From JBJXGV01 sp046160485 (GTDB lineage: Bacteria > Orphanbacterota > Orphanbacteria > JBJXGV01), in contig JBJXGV010000015.1 of assembly GCA_046160485.1 (NCBI GenBank), forward strand, positions 44,750-108,749: 64,000 bases of DNA, read 5' to 3'. The position numbers were made by a program, and so were the translations under genes. The notes beneath the pieces were generated by a model. The model searched no databases. It had not been told where the DNA came from and saw nothing but the letters and a program-made list of their open reading frames with translations. Below are positions 16,856-26,270 of this stretch, one piece after another (the stretch's first letter is position 1; each line of letters begins with the position of its first letter).

Positions 16856-17738
16856 AGTCCACCCGAGCCGCCGAGGTCCTGCTGGTTGGGAAGCGCACGC
16901 CGAAGCCGCCGGCGAACGATTCTTCGTCGCGATTCAGCATATACCCGCCGCGCAAGGCGAGCTCGAAATTCTGGGGCAGCCCGAGATACGAGTACTCCAT
17001 GCCGAGGTTCGCCCTCTCGGCCGTGTCGGACGGGTGATTGAACTCGGCCGCCGACAAAAGCCGGTGAAACTCGTTCTCGAACGCCGGCATCGAGAGCCCC
17101 ACCTTGAAAATCGTGGGAAGCGCGAAGTCCTGCTCGATGAACTTCACGTTGGGTCCGAGGTTATTGATCGTCATACCGATCTTGATGCTGCGGAAACCCG
17201 TGTCGTAGAGGGTTCCGAAGTCGACCGCGACGCCTTCGGCGAACTCCTCCTCGATACCGAGATGGATCCACCGCAGCGTTCCGCCGAACGAGAACTTGTT
17301 CGTGAGGAACCGCGCGTAGGTGAAGTTGAGCGCGAGGTCGCCGGCGTCGAACGTGTCGCCGGTACCGTTCGGCTTGAATGCCGTTGTGACATTCATCGGC
17401 TTCATCTGGAGGACGTTCGCCGAGATGCCGAACGTGCCCGGAATGCTGCCGTACGTGAAGACCGAGCCCACGAACTCGTGACCGATATCCGCCGGCCACG
17501 AGGCGTGATTGATCGAGATCTGGTTCTGGTCGATCCACGAGATTCCGGCCGGATTCCAGAAGAGCGCGCTCGCGTCGTCGGCAATCGGAACGAACGCCTC
17601 GCCCATTGCGGCGGCGCGAGCACCGACTCCGATCTTTAGAAACTGCGCACCGACCGTCCCGACCTTTTCGAAGATCTGACCGGCGCACGCGTTCGACGCC
17701 CACAGGAGCAACAGCACAGTGGATAGGACGCGCTTCAA
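16791..17738 (-). CDS. PorV/PorQ-family outer-membrane beta-barrel protein
   Basis: FadL-like barrel of the PorV/PorQ (UPF0164) family, one member of which shuttles type IX secretion cargo to its attachment site. The 315-residue precursor has a short signal peptide, then the family hallmark QFLKIGVGARAAAMGEAFVP and DDASALFWNPAGI, followed by alternating beta strands to the end. The start is TTG at 17738 with GGAGG eight bases upstream. It lies 27 bases after a large secreted protein with a FlgD/T9SS-like C-terminal domain, an arrangement that suggests they cooperate. No other type IX components are visible in this window. Confidence 0.88.
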   Translation of the reverse strand: MKRVLSTVLLLLWASNACAGQIFEKVGTVGAQFLKIGVGARAAAMGEAFVPIADDASALFWNPAGISWIDQNQISINHASWPADIGHEFVGSVFTYGSIPGTFGISANVLQMKPMNVTTAFKPNGTGDTFDAGDLALNFTYARFLTNKFSFGGTLRWIHLGIEEEFAEGVAVDFGTLYDTGFRSIKIGMTINNLGPNVKFIEQDFALPTIFKVGLSMPAFENEFHRLLSAAEFNHPSDTAERANLGMEYSYLGLPQNFELALRGGYMLNRDEESFAGGFGVRFPTSRTSAARVDYAFVELGKLGESHKVSLVLIL

Positions 17739-17765
17739 GGTGTCATCCTCCAGCCCGCGCGGGGC

Positions 17766-20120
17766 CTATTTGATGATCGCGAATTTCCCGATCTTGGTTC
17801 CGACATCGGAGTCTATCTGATAGATGTAAATGCCGCTCGTAACTTCTTGGTTGTTCCGGGTCACAAGGTTCCAGAACGTCCCCGCGTCCGGATTCGTCGG
17901 GTCCGCGTTCGACGACGCCCATCGGTGCTCGAGCGTCTGGAGCAGATCGCCCGTGAGCGAGAAAATGCGAATCGTCGCGCGCTCGGGCAGGTTTAGGAAG
18001 TAGATGCGGCGGCCGGTCGGATCGCCGGTGCCGCCCTCGAGGTCCCAGTCGGCGCGTTCCTTGTAGGGATTCGGCGCGACGTGCACGTTGTCGAGCGTCA
18101 TGAACGGCCCCGTCGAGGACACCATGCCAGGCGCGGACTCGTTCGGCACGATCAGATCGTCCTCGAGCGAGTTTACGGGACCCCACTTCGGATAGACGAG
18201 CGCGGCCGCTTGCGAGAACTTGCCGTAGATCGGCGGAATTCCGAACGCCTCGTCGCCCGAATCGTACGCGGTGACCGCGTACCAGTACGGGAAGCCGTTC
18301 TTCACTTCGGTGTCGATAAAACGATACTTGCCGACGCCGCCGAGCCCCGTGTCGAAGCGCGCGAGCTCTTCCTTCGAGATATCCGCGATGATGAACCACT
18401 GCTCTTCGCGCGGGATCGCCGACTCGCGCCGCCAGCCGACAGCCTTCCATATCTGGTAGCCCGCAAAGTCGTCCTTTCCGGTGAGGACGTCGCGCACGCG
18501 TTCCGAGAAGTTGTCCCACTCGATGGTGGTGCGGTGATCACCCGGGATCAGCCGCTGAGCCGGCGGCGGCGGCGCCGACGCGCCCGACCAATGCTTCAAC
18601 TGCTCCGCGACCGACTGCGAGTACGTGGCGTTCCCGAGCAGGCCCAGGATGTCATCCGACACCGGCCGGTTGAAAATCCGCTGCGCTGAAATGGCGTTTC
18701 CGATAAGGCCTATTTGATCGAGTCCGATAGCGAATGCGCTCTGGAATACGATCGTGCAGTCGGGAGCGAACGGCGTGGAAGGTTCCTGGAAGAACGGTCC
18801 GGCGGAGAGTAGCTGGCGCCAGTCATCCGGCCGCTGAGACCCAACGTCGATCACCTGATCGAACGGGCCGGGACGGAGCCCCGTCAAAAGGTTATACGCC
18901 TCGCCATCGAAGTCGGGATCCTCTTCGCCGTTCGACCACGATTTGTACGCGTGAATGCGAACCTGGTCGGGTGCCGTGAATCCTGTCGAGTCGACGGAGT
19001 GGCCGAGGAACATCGAGCCGAACCAACCGTCCGCCCCGCCGCTGATCTCGTCCTCGCCGCCGGGTTCGTCGCGCATGTAGCCGACGTTGATGTTGAGCGT
19101 CTCCGAGGGGGCCCCGGGTATGGTGAGCACGGTGTCGATGGAGACGTAGCCGGCGCGGTCGTCGAGGTTACGCGCGACATCGCCGCGGCTTGCGCCGCAG
19201 CCGACGTCGGAGTCGACGAAGAACCCGACGAACACCTGGCGAATCGTGCGAAGCCCGAAGTTCCGGATACGGAACTCGAGCCCGACGAAATCGTCGAACG
19301 CGGGCGCGGTGTACTGATAGCTCTCTTGGACGACCTCGAGGCCGATCGGCGTGTGCCGCTTGCTTGGGTCGCGGATCCGCTCGTTGAAGAAACGCGCGGT
19401 GTCGCGGTAGACGCTCGTGAACATCTGCTGCGAGATCGCCGCGTAGTCTTCGTCGATGCGGCCGTCGTTAAACGGATCGTCGTTGCGTCCGTTGAGAAGG
19501 TCTTCGTCGATCCAGCCGTCGCCGTCGTCGTCTTGCCCGCGGATGCCGCCTGGGCGCCCCTCGAACGTCTCGTAGACCATTTCCTCGGGCGTGAAAAGAT
19601 CGGGCCAGAACTCGAAGTCGTACTGGGCCGTGGTCACCAGCGTGTCGGTGATCTGAATCATCGTGCTGTCGTCTTCGCAGTAGATCGCAAAGTCCGGATC
19701 GAGGTTCGGGTAGTTGATGATCGGCTCGCAGTGATCGAAGAGACCGCCGACCCAAAGTCCGCCGCTCCAGAGATACTCGCAGTCGCTGCCGGGCGGCCAC
19801 TGCCCGCCGGGAAGCGGGGTCTGGTCGAGATCGCCGAGAACACCCCAGTTGGAAATGGTGAGATTCAGCTGGCCGACGTTGTGAAAGTGGCGGCCGAAGT
19901 CGAGGATGCGCGACGCGGTGCCGAACTCCGGGTCGGACGGGTTCAAGCGCCCGTCTGAGAGCTGTTTGGGATTGGGCCGCGCGTCGGCCGCGGCGATTCC
20001 GATAACGGAACCAAGCCCCGCGAGCACAGCGGCCGTCAGCGCGCGCCGCGCGAATCGCGACGTGCGCGACGACGAGGAGACGCGACGAGCGTGCGCGGTC
20101 GGGGACGTGAACCAGGACAT
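17766..20120 (-). CDS. large secreted protein with FlgD/T9SS-like C-terminal domain
   Basis: 784-residue exported protein. It has an N-terminal basic region and signal peptide (ALTAAVLAGLGSVIGIAAADA) and a long beta-rich body. An Asp-rich EF-hand/dockerin-like calcium-binding stretch (GQDDDGDGWIDEDLLNGRND, about residue 195) is followed by fibronectin-like segments (YQIWKAVGW..., VKNGFPYWYAVTAYDSG). The C-terminal ~90 residues (APNPYKERADW ... TIRIFSLTGDLLQTLEH ... EVTSGIYIYQIDS) resemble FlgD Ig-like and type A sorting domains. The start ATG at 20120 is two bases after the TonB receptor stop. Tight spacing with the TonB receptor and PorV-like protein points to one operon. It may be a surface partner of the receptor; substrate unknown. 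Confidence 0.8.
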   Translation of the reverse strand: MSWFTSPTAHARRVSSSSRTSRFARRALTAAVLAGLGSVIGIAAADARPNPKQLSDGRLNPSDPEFGTASRILDFGRHFHNVGQLNLTISNWGVLGDLDQTPLPGGQWPPGSDCEYLWSGGLWVGGLFDHCEPIINYPNLDPDFAIYCEDDSTMIQITDTLVTTAQYDFEFWPDLFTPEEMVYETFEGRPGGIRGQDDDGDGWIDEDLLNGRNDDPFNDGRIDEDYAAISQQMFTSVYRDTARFFNERIRDPSKRHTPIGLEVVQESYQYTAPAFDDFVGLEFRIRNFGLRTIRQVFVGFFVDSDVGCGASRGDVARNLDDRAGYVSIDTVLTIPGAPSETLNINVGYMRDEPGGEDEISGGADGWFGSMFLGHSVDSTGFTAPDQVRIHAYKSWSNGEEDPDFDGEAYNLLTGLRPGPFDQVIDVGSQRPDDWRQLLSAGPFFQEPSTPFAPDCTIVFQSAFAIGLDQIGLIGNAISAQRIFNRPVSDDILGLLGNATYSQSVAEQLKHWSGASAPPPPAQRLIPGDHRTTIEWDNFSERVRDVLTGKDDFAGYQIWKAVGWRRESAIPREEQWFIIADISKEELARFDTGLGGVGKYRFIDTEVKNGFPYWYAVTAYDSGDEAFGIPPIYGKFSQAAALVYPKWGPVNSLEDDLIVPNESAPGMVSSTGPFMTLDNVHVAPNPYKERADWDLEGGTGDPTGRRIYFLNLPERATIRIFSLTGDLLQTLEHRWASSNADPTNPDAGTFWNLVTRNNQEVTSGIYIYQIDSDVGTKIGKFAIIK

Positions 20121-20122
20121 GA

Positions 20123-22843
20123 CTACCAATCCACCAAGACGCCGACCTTCACGCTGCGGCCGGGATCGTAGACGCGCGGATCGCCAAGCGGGACGAGCTC
20201 GTGCTCCGCGGTCGCGCTGACCGACGAAAGACTGTATGCACCGCCGAGCCCGCCGGACTCGGTGTAGTAAACCGCATACAACGGATCGTTCGTCGGCCAG
20301 AACCCTGGTTCCAGAGACCGGATATTCCCGCGATCGAGGATGTTCGAGCCGTCGGCGAAGAGCCGGAACTCGCGACCGTAGATCGTATAGAGCTTGTTCG
20401 CGCGCACGTCGACTTGGCTCGTCGGCGCGATTCGAAGCGAGTTGATGACGTCCGCGTTCGTTCGCCGCTCGTTGAAGCGCTGCGGCGTGAACGGCGCGCC
20501 CGTCAGGTACGTCCAGTCGGTCGAAACCTCCCACACACCGGGGTCCGAAAGAATCAGGTTCGCGGTCAGCGAGTGCGTGCGGTCCCAGTCGAGCGGCTGC
20601 TCGCGAATCGGCTCGCGGTCTTGGCGGCCGAGACCGATGAGATATCCCTGATTCACGTCGGACGAAACGCCCGCGGCGCGCGAGAGTGTGTAGACGAGAG
20701 TGGCGCCGAGCTTGTTCGTCAGCGGCCGGTCGATCTTGAACTCGAGACCGCGCACAGAGCCGTAGTCTTTGTTGACGTACGACGTCGCCGCTTGCGCGCC
20801 CGCCGCCGAGTTCGATCCCTGCGTCTGCTCGGATGTGCCGATCAGGCCGTAGATGTCCTTGAAGAAGACCGTCACGTCGATCGTGAGATTGTCGCTGAGC
20901 TGGTGATCGACGCCGAGCTCGTACGAGATCGTGTTCTCGGGCTCGAGGAACACGTTTCCAACAACCGTGTTCGCTTGGTCGATCGGCTGGCCGAGATAGC
21001 TATAGAGAAACTCGAGGTTCGGGAGCTGGAAGAAACGACCGTAGTGAAAGTGCAGCACATCGCGGTCGGTGATCGGGTACGCCATGCCGATGCGCGGTGA
21101 AATCTGCGTCTTCACGCGCTCCGCGAAAGAAACGTCCCCCGGGGCGAAGAACCGGCTCGCGAGGCCCGCGTTGCCGATGCGCGTCGCGCGAACCCCGGGA
21201 TCGAACCAGTCGTACCGGAGTCCCGCGTTGACGATCATGCCTTCGTACTTGAGACGGTCCTGAACGTACGCGGAGCCGCCCCACGCGTAGACCTGGTAGA
21301 TGTCGTGGAAGAATCCGTCGGGTTCGTCGGCCGACGGGAAGATCGCGTCGAACATGTTGAGATCGTAGTAGTCGAGCTGAAGGCCGGTCTTGAGCTTGTG
21401 GATCGACGTGACCTGGCTCGTGAGGTCGCTCTTTCCGGTCCAGCGCTTCGTCGTGTAATTCTGCCACTGCGGGTAGTCGCCCGAGACCGCGAAGTAGTCG
21501 TTCGAGGGATCGATGTCCTCGACACGATTGAACGAGTCGTACTCGAACGGCTGCTTGCCGCCGACGATGAGGCTCTGATTCGTCCGGTAGAGCGACGCGC
21601 GCACCGAGTAGAACGTGAGCGGCGAGATCGAGTGCGTCCAGACCGACTTGAACGTGCGGTTGCGGCTCTCGACGTTCGGCAAGTGTTCCGGGCCGCGATA
21701 GAACGTGTAGGTGCTATCGAGCGGTTCGAACCACCACTGGGACTCTTCTTGGGACCAATACCCGACGCGGCTGAACGCGTGGAAGTAGCTCTGGAATTCG
21801 TCGCGGCTGTAGAGACCCTCTGCGGTGATCTTCTTGTCCGCACGGCCCCCGATCAGGTACGAAAGCTTCCCCTGATACTGGTAGCGGTTGTTCTGGCGAT
21901 CCGAGAGCGTGACCCCGAGAACCTCGCGCTTCGGCTTCGGCCGATCGAGCGGCAGATACGTGTCGCTGAAGACGCCCTCGCCGGAAAGGTACCAGCGAAG
22001 GTCGTTCCCCATGAGCGGGCCGCCCATACCGAGCACGATGTTGTCGGTGTTGTAGTAGGTCTTGTCGGGAGCGCCGAAGTCGTCCGTCATGAATTTCACG
22101 AGCCCGGAGAATTTCGTTCCACCCTCGGCCGTCGCGAGGTTCACGATGCCGGACTGGGCCTCGCCGTACTCGGCGTCGAACCCGCCTGAGAGAAGGTTCA
22201 CCTCGGAGAGCGCGGCGAACGAAACCTGAAGCGAGTTGGTGCCGACGAACGGATCGGAAACGGGAAGGCCGTCGACGAGATACTTCGTCTCGTTCGCGCG
22301 GCCGCCGCGCACGTGGAGCTGTCCGTCCTGATTGACGACGCCTGCCTCTTTCGAGAGCGCGTCCTGAACCGTGTTGATCGCGCGATGCTTGAACTGGTAC
22401 TTCGTGTCGATCTTCGTGCTGCTAGACGATGACTCGACGTCGATCTTCTCTTTGCTTCCCTTTACTTCGATTGCGTCGAGGACGGCGACGTCGACCTCGT
22501 TGAGGACGATCGTCGCTTGCGCCTTGCCCCCGTCTGCAACGGTCAGCGTCTGAGTCTTCGTCTCGTAGCCGATGATCTTGATTTCGAGAATCTGGGTTCC
22601 CGGCGCGACGCCGTCGATCTGGAACGTTCCATCGACCTTCGTGTTCGCGCCCTGCGTGGTCCCCTTCAGCAGGACGTTCGCGAACGCGATCGGCTCGCCG
22701 GTCTTCGAGTCTTTCACGGTGCCGGCGATCGTTCCCGCGGCGAGCGCGGCGTGCGGCAGAAGCAGGAATGCGGCGACGAGAAGCGCGGCGACGGATGCGA
22801 TCGAAGCGCGACTCGTCCGACAAACGAGAGATGGACGCGGCAT
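20123..22843 (-). CDS. TonB-dependent receptor with carboxypeptidase-regulatory-like domain
   Basis: Outer-membrane receptor for energised uptake of an unknown ligand. The 906-residue precursor has a signal peptide, a CarboxypepD_reg-like domain (GTIAGTVKDSKTGEPIAFAN to about residue 115), a plug domain with HVRGGRANETKYLVDGLPV, then a long beta-barrel ending in an aromatic residue (VGVLVDW), as outer-membrane barrels do. ATG at 22843 is chosen over a TTG 21 bases upstream; AGGGGGG lies 11 bases before it. It is a close paralogue of the receptor at 23205-26015, with many identical blocks such as LVKFMTDDFGAPDKTYYN. It has its own promoter upstream and heads the envelope cluster. Confidence 0.93.
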   Translation of the reverse strand: MPRPSLVCRTSRASIASVAALLVAAFLLLPHAALAAGTIAGTVKDSKTGEPIAFANVLLKGTTQGANTKVDGTFQIDGVAPGTQILEIKIIGYETKTQTLTVADGGKAQATIVLNEVDVAVLDAIEVKGSKEKIDVESSSSSTKIDTKYQFKHRAINTVQDALSKEAGVVNQDGQLHVRGGRANETKYLVDGLPVSDPFVGTNSLQVSFAALSEVNLLSGGFDAEYGEAQSGIVNLATAEGGTKFSGLVKFMTDDFGAPDKTYYNTDNIVLGMGGPLMGNDLRWYLSGEGVFSDTYLPLDRPKPKREVLGVTLSDRQNNRYQYQGKLSYLIGGRADKKITAEGLYSRDEFQSYFHAFSRVGYWSQEESQWWFEPLDSTYTFYRGPEHLPNVESRNRTFKSVWTHSISPLTFYSVRASLYRTNQSLIVGGKQPFEYDSFNRVEDIDPSNDYFAVSGDYPQWQNYTTKRWTGKSDLTSQVTSIHKLKTGLQLDYYDLNMFDAIFPSADEPDGFFHDIYQVYAWGGSAYVQDRLKYEGMIVNAGLRYDWFDPGVRATRIGNAGLASRFFAPGDVSFAERVKTQISPRIGMAYPITDRDVLHFHYGRFFQLPNLEFLYSYLGQPIDQANTVVGNVFLEPENTISYELGVDHQLSDNLTIDVTVFFKDIYGLIGTSEQTQGSNSAAGAQAATSYVNKDYGSVRGLEFKIDRPLTNKLGATLVYTLSRAAGVSSDVNQGYLIGLGRQDREPIREQPLDWDRTHSLTANLILSDPGVWEVSTDWTYLTGAPFTPQRFNERRTNADVINSLRIAPTSQVDVRANKLYTIYGREFRLFADGSNILDRGNIRSLEPGFWPTNDPLYAVYYTESGGLGGAYSLSSVSATAEHELVPLGDPRVYDPGRSVKVGVLVDW

Positions 22844-23204
22844 CTGTTTTGGAACCCCCCTCAAGAAATTTCCTCGGTCGCGAACTGCTCTCTTACGGGC
22901 TCGTCTCGGGGGAGGCGATCGACCCGCAAGTCGCGTGGCTTCGAGAACTTCCCGGCCACTATGGCGGGCACGTCAAGAGATGTCAAGTCGATCTTCTCGG
23001 CGTGCGACCATCGTTTCACCGGGCTTCCCGCGCGGGCGCGCCCGCGAGTGTTCGCGTACGAATTCGCCCCTTCTCCAAGAGATCGGAATCGTGCGCGCGA
23101 AGCATGAGAAATTTTTAGCACACCCGCCCCCGAATGACAAGCGCAATTTCGAGTTGAGCGCATCGAAACCACCTGGAAGAAGCCTCGCGACAGAGCACGC
23201 TCCG
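22844..23204. other. 361-base intergenic region between paralogous TonB receptors
   Basis: Holds the downstream receptor's ribosome-binding site and a promoter at 23112-23140, leaving a leader of about 260 bases. I looked for a cobalamin-type riboswitch or tRNA in this leader and saw no recognisable consensus. A GC-rich inverted stretch (CGCGCGGGCGCGCCCGCG) around 23030-23050 could form a stem. Otherwise nothing identifiable. Confidence 0.4.
23112..23140 (-). promoter_or_regulatory. Sigma-70-type promoter for the downstream TonB receptor
   Basis: Minus strand: TTGTCA (23140-23135), 17-base spacer, TAAAAA (23117-23112) preceded by TGC (extended -10). The arrangement closely resembles the rplU promoter. 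Confidence 0.5.
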
Positions 23205-26015
23205 TCACCAATCGAACATCAGCCCCGCTTTGATGCTGCGTCCCGGGTCGTAGACACGCGGATCTCCGAGCGGGAAGAGCTCGTGTCCGCCCGAGGCGCT
23301 TACCGAGGAAAGGCTGTAAGCCCCTCCGACACCGCCCGACTCCGTGAAGTAGACCTCGTATAGAGGATCGTTCGTCGGCCAGAAATCAGGATCGAGATTC
23401 CGGATGTTCTTACGGTCGAGAACATTGCTCCCCTCGGCGAAGAGCCGAAATTCTTGCCCGTACATCGAGTAGAGCTTGTTTGCGCGGACGTCCACCTGGT
23501 TCGTCGGTGGGAGCCGCATCGAGTTGATCAGGTTCGGATCCGTGCGTCGTTCATTGAATCGATGCGGCGTGAAAGGCGCCCCGCTCAGGTATGTCCAGTC
23601 GGTCGAAATGACCCATACACCCGGATCCGAAATAAGGAGGTTCGCGCTCATGGCGTGAGTGCGATTCCAGTCGAGCGGCTGCTCGCGGATCGGAGGCTCT
23701 TCCTGCCTCCCGATTCCGACGAGAAGACCCTGATTGATGTCGGACGAAACGCCGGCGGCGCGCGCGAACGTGTAGACGACGCTCCCCCCGAACCGATTCG
23801 TCAGCGGCCGATCGAGTTTGAACTCGAAACCGCGCACCGAGCCGTAGTCTCTATTCACGAACTGAAGCGGCGGCTGGGCACCCACCGCGGCGAGCGCGCC
23901 CTGAGTCGGATTCGCCGTTCCGATGAGCCCGAAAATATCCTTGTAGAAAATCGTCGCATCGAGTGCGAGCGCGTCCGTGATCTCGTGATCGATGCCGAGT
24001 TCGTACGCAATGGTCTTCTCCGGCTCGATGAAGACGTTTCCGACGGCGCCGATCACTCGCTCCTGCGGCTGTCCGAGGCCGCCGTACAGCTTGTCGAGCG
24101 TCGGAAGCTGGAAAAAACGCCCATAGTGGAAGTGCAATACGTCGCGATCGGAAATTGGGTACGCCATACCGACGCGCGGCGAGAGCTGCTTGCGTATTCG
24201 ATTCTCGAACGAGACGTCGGCGGGGGCGTCGAAGAGCGCCGCGCGCGTCGCATTACCGATGCGCGTCGCGCGCGCACCCGGATCGAACCAATCGAAGCGC
24301 ACGCCGCAGTTGATCACCATTCCCTCATGGCGCAAGCGGTCTTGCATGTAGATCGAACCGCCCCAAGCGTTGACATGATAGTCGTCGCGGAAGATCCCAG
24401 TGGGCTCGTCCACCGATGGGAAGAAGGCGTTCCACATGTTGAGGTCGTAGTACTGAAGCTGGTAGCCGGCCTTCAGTTTGTTCGTGGCGTTGACCTGGCT
24501 CGTCAGGTCGCCCTTCGTCGTCCACTGCTTCGTCGTGTAGTCCATCCACTGCGGATAGTCGCCCGAGACGGCGAAGAAAAGGTTCGCGGGGTCGACGTCT
24601 TCCACCGAATTGAACGAGTCGTACTCGGACGGGCTCTTGCCGCCGACGGTACGCCGATCGTTCGTCGTGAAATACGAGCCGCGCATCGAATAGAACGAGT
24701 GCGTTGAGAGGGATTGGTTCCACACCCAGTTGTAGGTGCCCGTCCGCGTCGTGACGTCGGGGATATGATCGGCACCGCGAAAGAACGCGTACGTCGTGTC
24801 GAGCGGCTCGAACCACCAGTGGCCCTCTTGCTGCGACCAGAAGCCGGCGCGGCTGAAATGATGAAGGTACGGTTGTGTCTCGTCGCGGCTGAGGAGAGCT
24901 TCGAGCGTGAGCTTCTTGTCGGAGCGTCCGCCGACGAGATAGGACAGTTTGCCCTGTCCGCGATAACGATTGTTCTGGCGGTCCGCGAAGGTGACTCCGA
25001 GGATGTCGCGCTTAGGCCGCGGGCGGTCGAGCGGCAGGTAAGTGTCGGTAAAGCTCGCCTCTCCCGACGCGTAGTAGCGCAGCGATTTGCCGAGCAACGG
25101 ACCGCCCATGCCGACGACAAGGTCGTCCGAGTTGTAGTACGTCTTGTCGGGCGCGCCGAAGTCATCCGTCATGAATTTCACGAGACCGGAGTATCGCTGG
25201 CCTCCCTCGGCGGTTGTCATATTGATGATGCCTGACTGCGCTTCGCCGAACTCGGCATCGAATGCGCCGCTGAGCAAGCTGATCTCGGAGAGCGATGAGA
25301 ACGCGACTTGAAGCGAATTGCTCCCGACGAAGGGATCTGTTGCCGGAAGTCCGTCGACGAGTTTCTTCGTATCGCCGGGGCGGCCGCCGCGAACGTGAAG
25401 CTGCCCGTCATGCATGATCACGCCGCTCTGCTTCGCGAGCAGCTCCTCGATCGAATTGATCGCGCGCTGCTTAAAGTCGGTGCGCGCATCCATCCTCGTC
25501 TCGCTCGTCGATGACTCGACGTCGACACGATCGTTGCGATCCGTCACCTGAATCGGCTCGAGCACCGCGACGTCGGTGTCGGTGAGGACGATCAGAGTCC
25601 GTGTTCGCCCTCTCGGCCCCGCGATCACTTCCTGCGAAACCGCGGTGTACCCGAGTAGCGAAACATGGATGACATAATGCCCGGGCGCGATGCCCGCGAT
25701 CTCGAATGAGCCATCGACCTTCGACATCGTCCCGAGTTTCGTGTCGCGTAACGCGACGTTGACATAGGCAAGCGGTTCGCCGGTTTTCGCGTCCTTGACG
25801 AGGCCCTCGATGGCGCCGGAACCCGTGGGCGCCGAGTGCGCGAGCGGCGCGGTGTCGTTCGCGGGAGTCGTGACCGCGGCGCCGGCGCGCGGCAACAGGA
25901 CGAGAAACGCAAGCGCTACGACGATGGTTCGGGGCCGCGAGAGCGCACGAAGCGGCGAGACGGACGAATGAACCCGATTGAGAACAGGCGGTTTGGCGAG
26001 GCGACAGGAAGCCAT
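23205..26015 (-). CDS. TonB-dependent receptor, paralogue of the neighbouring receptor
   Basis: Outer-membrane receptor, 936 residues. It has a signal peptide (IVVALAFLVLLPRAGA), a carboxypeptidase-regulatory-like domain (GAIEGLVKDAKTGEPLAYVN), a plug (HVRGGRPGDTKKLVDGLPA) and a barrel ending in AGLMFDW. It matches the receptor at 20123-22843 over its whole length after the signal peptide, so the pair arose by tandem duplication. ATG at 26015 is preceded by GGAGGG; a GTG six bases upstream is an alternative. The ligand is unknown: the linked secreted protein, PorV-like protein and GWxTD gene make a specialised uptake or surface-assembly role plausible. Confidence 0.93.
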   Translation of the reverse strand: MASCRLAKPPVLNRVHSSVSPLRALSRPRTIVVALAFLVLLPRAGAAVTTPANDTAPLAHSAPTGSGAIEGLVKDAKTGEPLAYVNVALRDTKLGTMSKVDGSFEIAGIAPGHYVIHVSLLGYTAVSQEVIAGPRGRTRTLIVLTDTDVAVLEPIQVTDRNDRVDVESSTSETRMDARTDFKQRAINSIEELLAKQSGVIMHDGQLHVRGGRPGDTKKLVDGLPATDPFVGSNSLQVAFSSLSEISLLSGAFDAEFGEAQSGIINMTTAEGGQRYSGLVKFMTDDFGAPDKTYYNSDDLVVGMGGPLLGKSLRYYASGEASFTDTYLPLDRPRPKRDILGVTFADRQNNRYRGQGKLSYLVGGRSDKKLTLEALLSRDETQPYLHHFSRAGFWSQQEGHWWFEPLDTTYAFFRGADHIPDVTTRTGTYNWVWNQSLSTHSFYSMRGSYFTTNDRRTVGGKSPSEYDSFNSVEDVDPANLFFAVSGDYPQWMDYTTKQWTTKGDLTSQVNATNKLKAGYQLQYYDLNMWNAFFPSVDEPTGIFRDDYHVNAWGGSIYMQDRLRHEGMVINCGVRFDWFDPGARATRIGNATRAALFDAPADVSFENRIRKQLSPRVGMAYPISDRDVLHFHYGRFFQLPTLDKLYGGLGQPQERVIGAVGNVFIEPEKTIAYELGIDHEITDALALDATIFYKDIFGLIGTANPTQGALAAVGAQPPLQFVNRDYGSVRGFEFKLDRPLTNRFGGSVVYTFARAAGVSSDINQGLLVGIGRQEEPPIREQPLDWNRTHAMSANLLISDPGVWVISTDWTYLSGAPFTPHRFNERRTDPNLINSMRLPPTNQVDVRANKLYSMYGQEFRLFAEGSNVLDRKNIRNLDPDFWPTNDPLYEVYFTESGGVGGAYSLSSVSASGGHELFPLGDPRVYDPGRSIKAGLMFDW

Positions 26016-26270
26016 GATCACGCACCCTCCTCCAGCTCGTGCGAGCGGCGCAGGCGGGCGTCCGGGGACCGAACCGCACTGGGAGTGCGATCCGGCGCGA
26101 CGGCCAGCGTGCTCAACGCGCGCGACTCTACGCACGCTGCATCCGACTGCCTAGTGTTCCGTGCTAGTTTTTTCGCACTTATTTCGCGGTGCGCTCTTCC
26201 GAATTCAGACCGCGCGGCGCGCGGTTCCGATTACGCGCGTCGTGGCGATGGCGACGACAGAGTGGAGTGG

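Noticed and set aside
26150..26185. GTGCTAG-TTTTTT-CGCAC segment as a terminator of the peptide-ATPase operon
   Set aside because: The stem is short and the T-run lies in the loop rather than after the stem, so it does not fit a Rho-independent terminator.
26016..26270. Possible cobalamin riboswitch before the TonB receptors
   Set aside because: No B12-box-like sequence seen here or in 22844-23204, so receptor ligand cannot be inferred this way.
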